Assembly: GCF_016808095.1 (NCBI RefSeq)
Contig: NC_068980.1
Coordinates: 10,276,888-10,340,887, forward strand
Length of the DNA: 64,000 nt
Origin: Vigna angularis
Lineage: Eukaryota; Streptophyta; Magnoliopsida; Fabales; Fabaceae
Reading direction: 5' to 3'
Part shown: in pieces, positions 61,457 to 64,000 of the stretch
Layout: every line of letters starts with the position of its first letter
Position numbering within the stretch: position 1 is the stretch's first letter
Program-made: the position numbers and the translations under genes
Notes under the pieces: generated by a model
Databases searched by the model: none
Told to the model about the DNA's origin: nothing
What the model saw: only the letters and a program-made list of their open reading frames with translations

Positions 61457-61760
61457 TATACATCAATGAGTCTTTTCATACATTGATTAGAATCACTAGA
61501 AAAAAAAACATTACACGAGTCTAACAATACATTACACTTGATTGTCCATACACATATTAGACAATTCTATTCATTCTCTAATTAGATGAGTTTGTCTAAT
61601 CACTAATTAAACGAGTCTAGAAAAAATATATTAAATGAGTGTGTCCATATAATGATTAAACGAGTCTAACAGTACATATTAGATGAGTTTATCAATACAC
61701 TAATTAGACAAATCTAAAAATGTATATTAATTTATTTTATTCATACATTGATTTGTATTT
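61457..61760. repeat. GAGTCTAA-type array, right block
   Basis: The same units resume after the Mutator-like element (CATTGATTAGAATCACTAG, ATTAAACGAGTCTA, ATTAGATGAGTTTATC). This confirms that the element was inserted into an existing array. Confidence 0.72.
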
Positions 61761-63099
61761 TTAGGAGTGTACCATATATTTATGCATAATCTATCTTTTG
61801 TACTTTTAGAAAACATATTCTATATTTTTGTATATGTTAATATCTTTTATATTTTGATAAAGTTCACTCTTACATTTTTACACACATATTCATTTTCTAA
61901 ACCTATAAATATTTTTTTTACAAGAATTCTATTCAAAATTTAATTATAAATTTAAAAACATTTATTATTTATTTTCTTAATTTCTAAATCTCTTTTAATA
62001 TAATATATATTTATAAGCATAACACAACATACAAGCAAACACCCATGTGTATAGCTGTATAGGTAGACACAAGTTTAAAACTAGATATGGTGGAAAAAAA
62101 ATACTCTAGTATAGGTGCTTTTAAAATTTCTACTAAAGAATTTTAAGACTCACGTTCAAATGAAATGCTACACCTTTCTTTTTTTTTTTCTTCCTACACC
62201 CACATAAAATTCATAAATCTCAAATTACTCCTAAGGTAAAAGTCATTTTCTTTTAATAAATTTTAGATAATGTAATTCACAAAATATTTTTAGATAAATT
62301 GTTTTTTCTAAAATACTTAATCTAAAATAGATTTAAAAAAAATTCTAGATTAAATATTTCAAAAAATATTCTCAAATAAAAAATGTCATGATTATCCATC
62401 CAGAACGCATCTTCCAAGAAAGATTGTCCAACAAAAGCATAGTAAGCGGCTTTCATTCACCTTCTCGGGTCAACTATTGGCACCCCTGCATTATTTGTTT
62501 ATAGTAGCACAACCAATACAATTTCATTGTACTGAAATGTTTACCACAGCATAAATAACTTAAGATAATATTTACTTTTTGAATTGCTTCCTAAAAAATA
62601 TTCAATAAAAAGAATTTTTGGTAATAAAGATTGAATATTTGTTATTTCTAAAGTAACTTTTCATGGTAGAAATTATTTTTTTAATTTTATTACGAATGCT
62701 ACAAATAAATCAAAGATAACTTTAAATATGTTTGATTTTGACTTATCAAATAACAAATAGGATAATTTATAATTTCGTATTTTATTGATTTTTGAAAATG
62801 TCAAAGATTTAAAATTACTACAAGTACTGTTTAATGGGATTAAAACCGTGAGAAATGAAAAAAATAATAAAATTAAAATCACAAAAAACTATAAAAATTT
62901 AATTATCTTTGAATAAATTCTTTTAATATTTTCAACCATCGAGTTCCCAGTTATAATTAGCATTTGAAAAAAAAAATGAATAAAACCAAATCATTTTCTA
63001 AATTTAGCAAACCGAAAATGGAAATAGTAATTTATAAGAGTAAATTATTTATAAGGAAAAATTAAAATGCTTCGCAAGTGAATCAAATAATTAAAAAGA
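61761..63099. other. AT-rich intergenic DNA
   Basis: No gene is supported. Short open frames such as the minus-strand one at 62673-62882 are of AT-rich low complexity. Confidence 0.5.
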
Positions 63100-63410
63100 A
63101 ACTAAAATTTAAGAAATTTTGGAAGATATTAAATAAAAATTATTTTTTTAAATATTCTGAAAGATATAAGTTATTTGAATTTTTTCTTTTTTCTTTTTAC
63201 TTTATTCTCACTTTACTCACAAAAGTCTGAATCGAGTAAAGTAAGACTGAAGGTTGATTCAAGTCGGTCAATCATAAAGGTTCAATTGAAGGTTTAGATG
63301 AGTTCATCGAGTCAAGGATCGTAATGAGTTGGCTCGAGTAAAAGGTCAAGATTAGTCGATCTTGGTCAAAGGTCACAGCGAATCGATTTAGGATGAAGGT
63401 TTAATGAACC
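63100..63410. repeat. Second copy of the GGTCGAG-array leader and start of its array
   Basis: 63100-63228 (AAAATTTAAGAAATTTTGGA onward, ending CTTTACTCACAAAAGTC) parallels 7985-8107. It is followed by about six degenerate units (GAAGGTTGATTCAAGTCGGT, AAAGGTCAAGATTAGTCGAT, AAAGGTCACAGCGAATCGAT). The array is short and stops near 63410. Confidence 0.7.
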
Positions 63411-63771
63411 AATCTTAACATATCATATCATTCTATTAATTTTGGAAGTTCTACAATAGGTTTACAATGTCTAGCATATGGGAGTTACATAAATCTAGAT
63501 ATAGAGTTTAATGTTGTTAACAGTTATGTGTCTATGAGTAGTGTGATGACATGTTTATGTATTACTTCTTGTCTTGGTTGGCTAAAATTGAGAGAAAAAT
63601 TGTTTGTGTTTTATATTAACATTATATTACTCTCTTTTGTTTGTATTCTGTTTCTTTTATAACTATCACTATTATAACATAAGTAGAAAATGTGTATGTT
63701 CTGGTGGTGGTAGTCAATAAAAATGGTTTAACCAAGAAGTTTTTATGTACTTCCAAATTTTGGAATCAATG

Positions 63772-63834
<63 letters not shown>

Positions 63835-64000
63835 GTATATATACTTTAGTATGTATAAAAAATATATATATACTTTAATAATGTTATAGTCTTGTAATCT
63901 TTTAAAAAACTTTAACCGTATATTGATACAGTTATTTTTTGAAAATTAATAATATGTTTATATAATTATTTATGTTGAATCTTGTACCAGTGAACATGTC
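63411..64000. other. Intergenic DNA with a TA microsatellite
   Basis: A pure (TA)n run of nearly 60 bases lies at about 63776-63834, bordered by imperfect ATATGTATATATAC repeats. No gene is supported up to the window end. Confidence 0.6.

Noticed and set aside
63692..63889. 65-codon frame rich in Tyr-Ile repeats
   Set aside because: Translation of a TA microsatellite.

Overview
The window is plant nuclear DNA, most likely from a legume of the Phaseoleae type (Vigna, Phaseolus or soybean relatives). The grounds are GT-AG introns, AT-rich intergenic DNA, nested class I and class II transposons, four recognisable plant genes, and a broken seed 2S albumin that closely resembles the soybean protein. 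No bacterial, viral or CRISPR locus is present.

Host genes. (1) 1-5928 (+): the last nine exons of a TBC-domain Rab GTPase-activating protein; the 5' end lies outside the window. (2) 12053-14497 (+): a complete two-exon COBRA-like GPI-anchored protein of the COBL10/COBL11 type. (3) 26793-27089 (-): an intronless TOM9/TOM22-type mitochondrial import receptor subunit. (4) 31409-38634 (-): a complete eight-exon DDRGK1/UFBP1 gene of the ufmylation pathway, with a 3.2-kb intron full of repeats. (5) 44148-44579 (+): a frameshifted 2S albumin pseudogene.

Mobile DNA fills most of the rest. A Ty1/copia element (15369-20409) has two 203-bp LTRs, a CAAAC target-site duplication and one gag-pol frame broken by four in-frame stops. 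A decayed stretch at 21660-24540 combines a plant-mobile-domain (MAIN-like) relic, a MuDR-type N-terminal relic and a WIYLD (SUVR-like) fragment. A Tekay-type Ty3/gypsy relic (about 27318-30250) is split by a 960-bp CACTA element (TSD ATA). A 2740-bp CACTA element (40075-42814, TSD ATG) carries a captured copy of the start of a CLASP gene, inverted relative to the window. A 13.8-kb CACTA element (44696-58515, TSD CTA) carries both expected genes: a tnp2/Transposase_21 transposase, and a ten-exon Transposase_24 plus Ulp1-like cysteine protease gene. The transposase is interrupted by a 2560-bp solo LTR with a GCATG duplication. A 1398-bp long-TIR Mutator-like element (60050-61447) has a 9-bp TSD. 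Smaller foldback and MITE-like elements are scattered through the window.

Tandem and satellite-like DNA includes a degenerate GGTCGAG-type array (8108-10012) that recurs with the same left flank at 63100-63410, a degenerate GAGTCTAA-type array (about 59560-61760), and three long TA microsatellites.

The most rewarding objects are the large CACTA element, which is intact at both ends and was silenced by an LTR insertion that leaves its frame readable, and the small CACTA element carrying the CLASP fragment. Exon borders were derived by hand from splice signals, frame and family resemblance. Family assignments come from recalled protein features, not from a database search.
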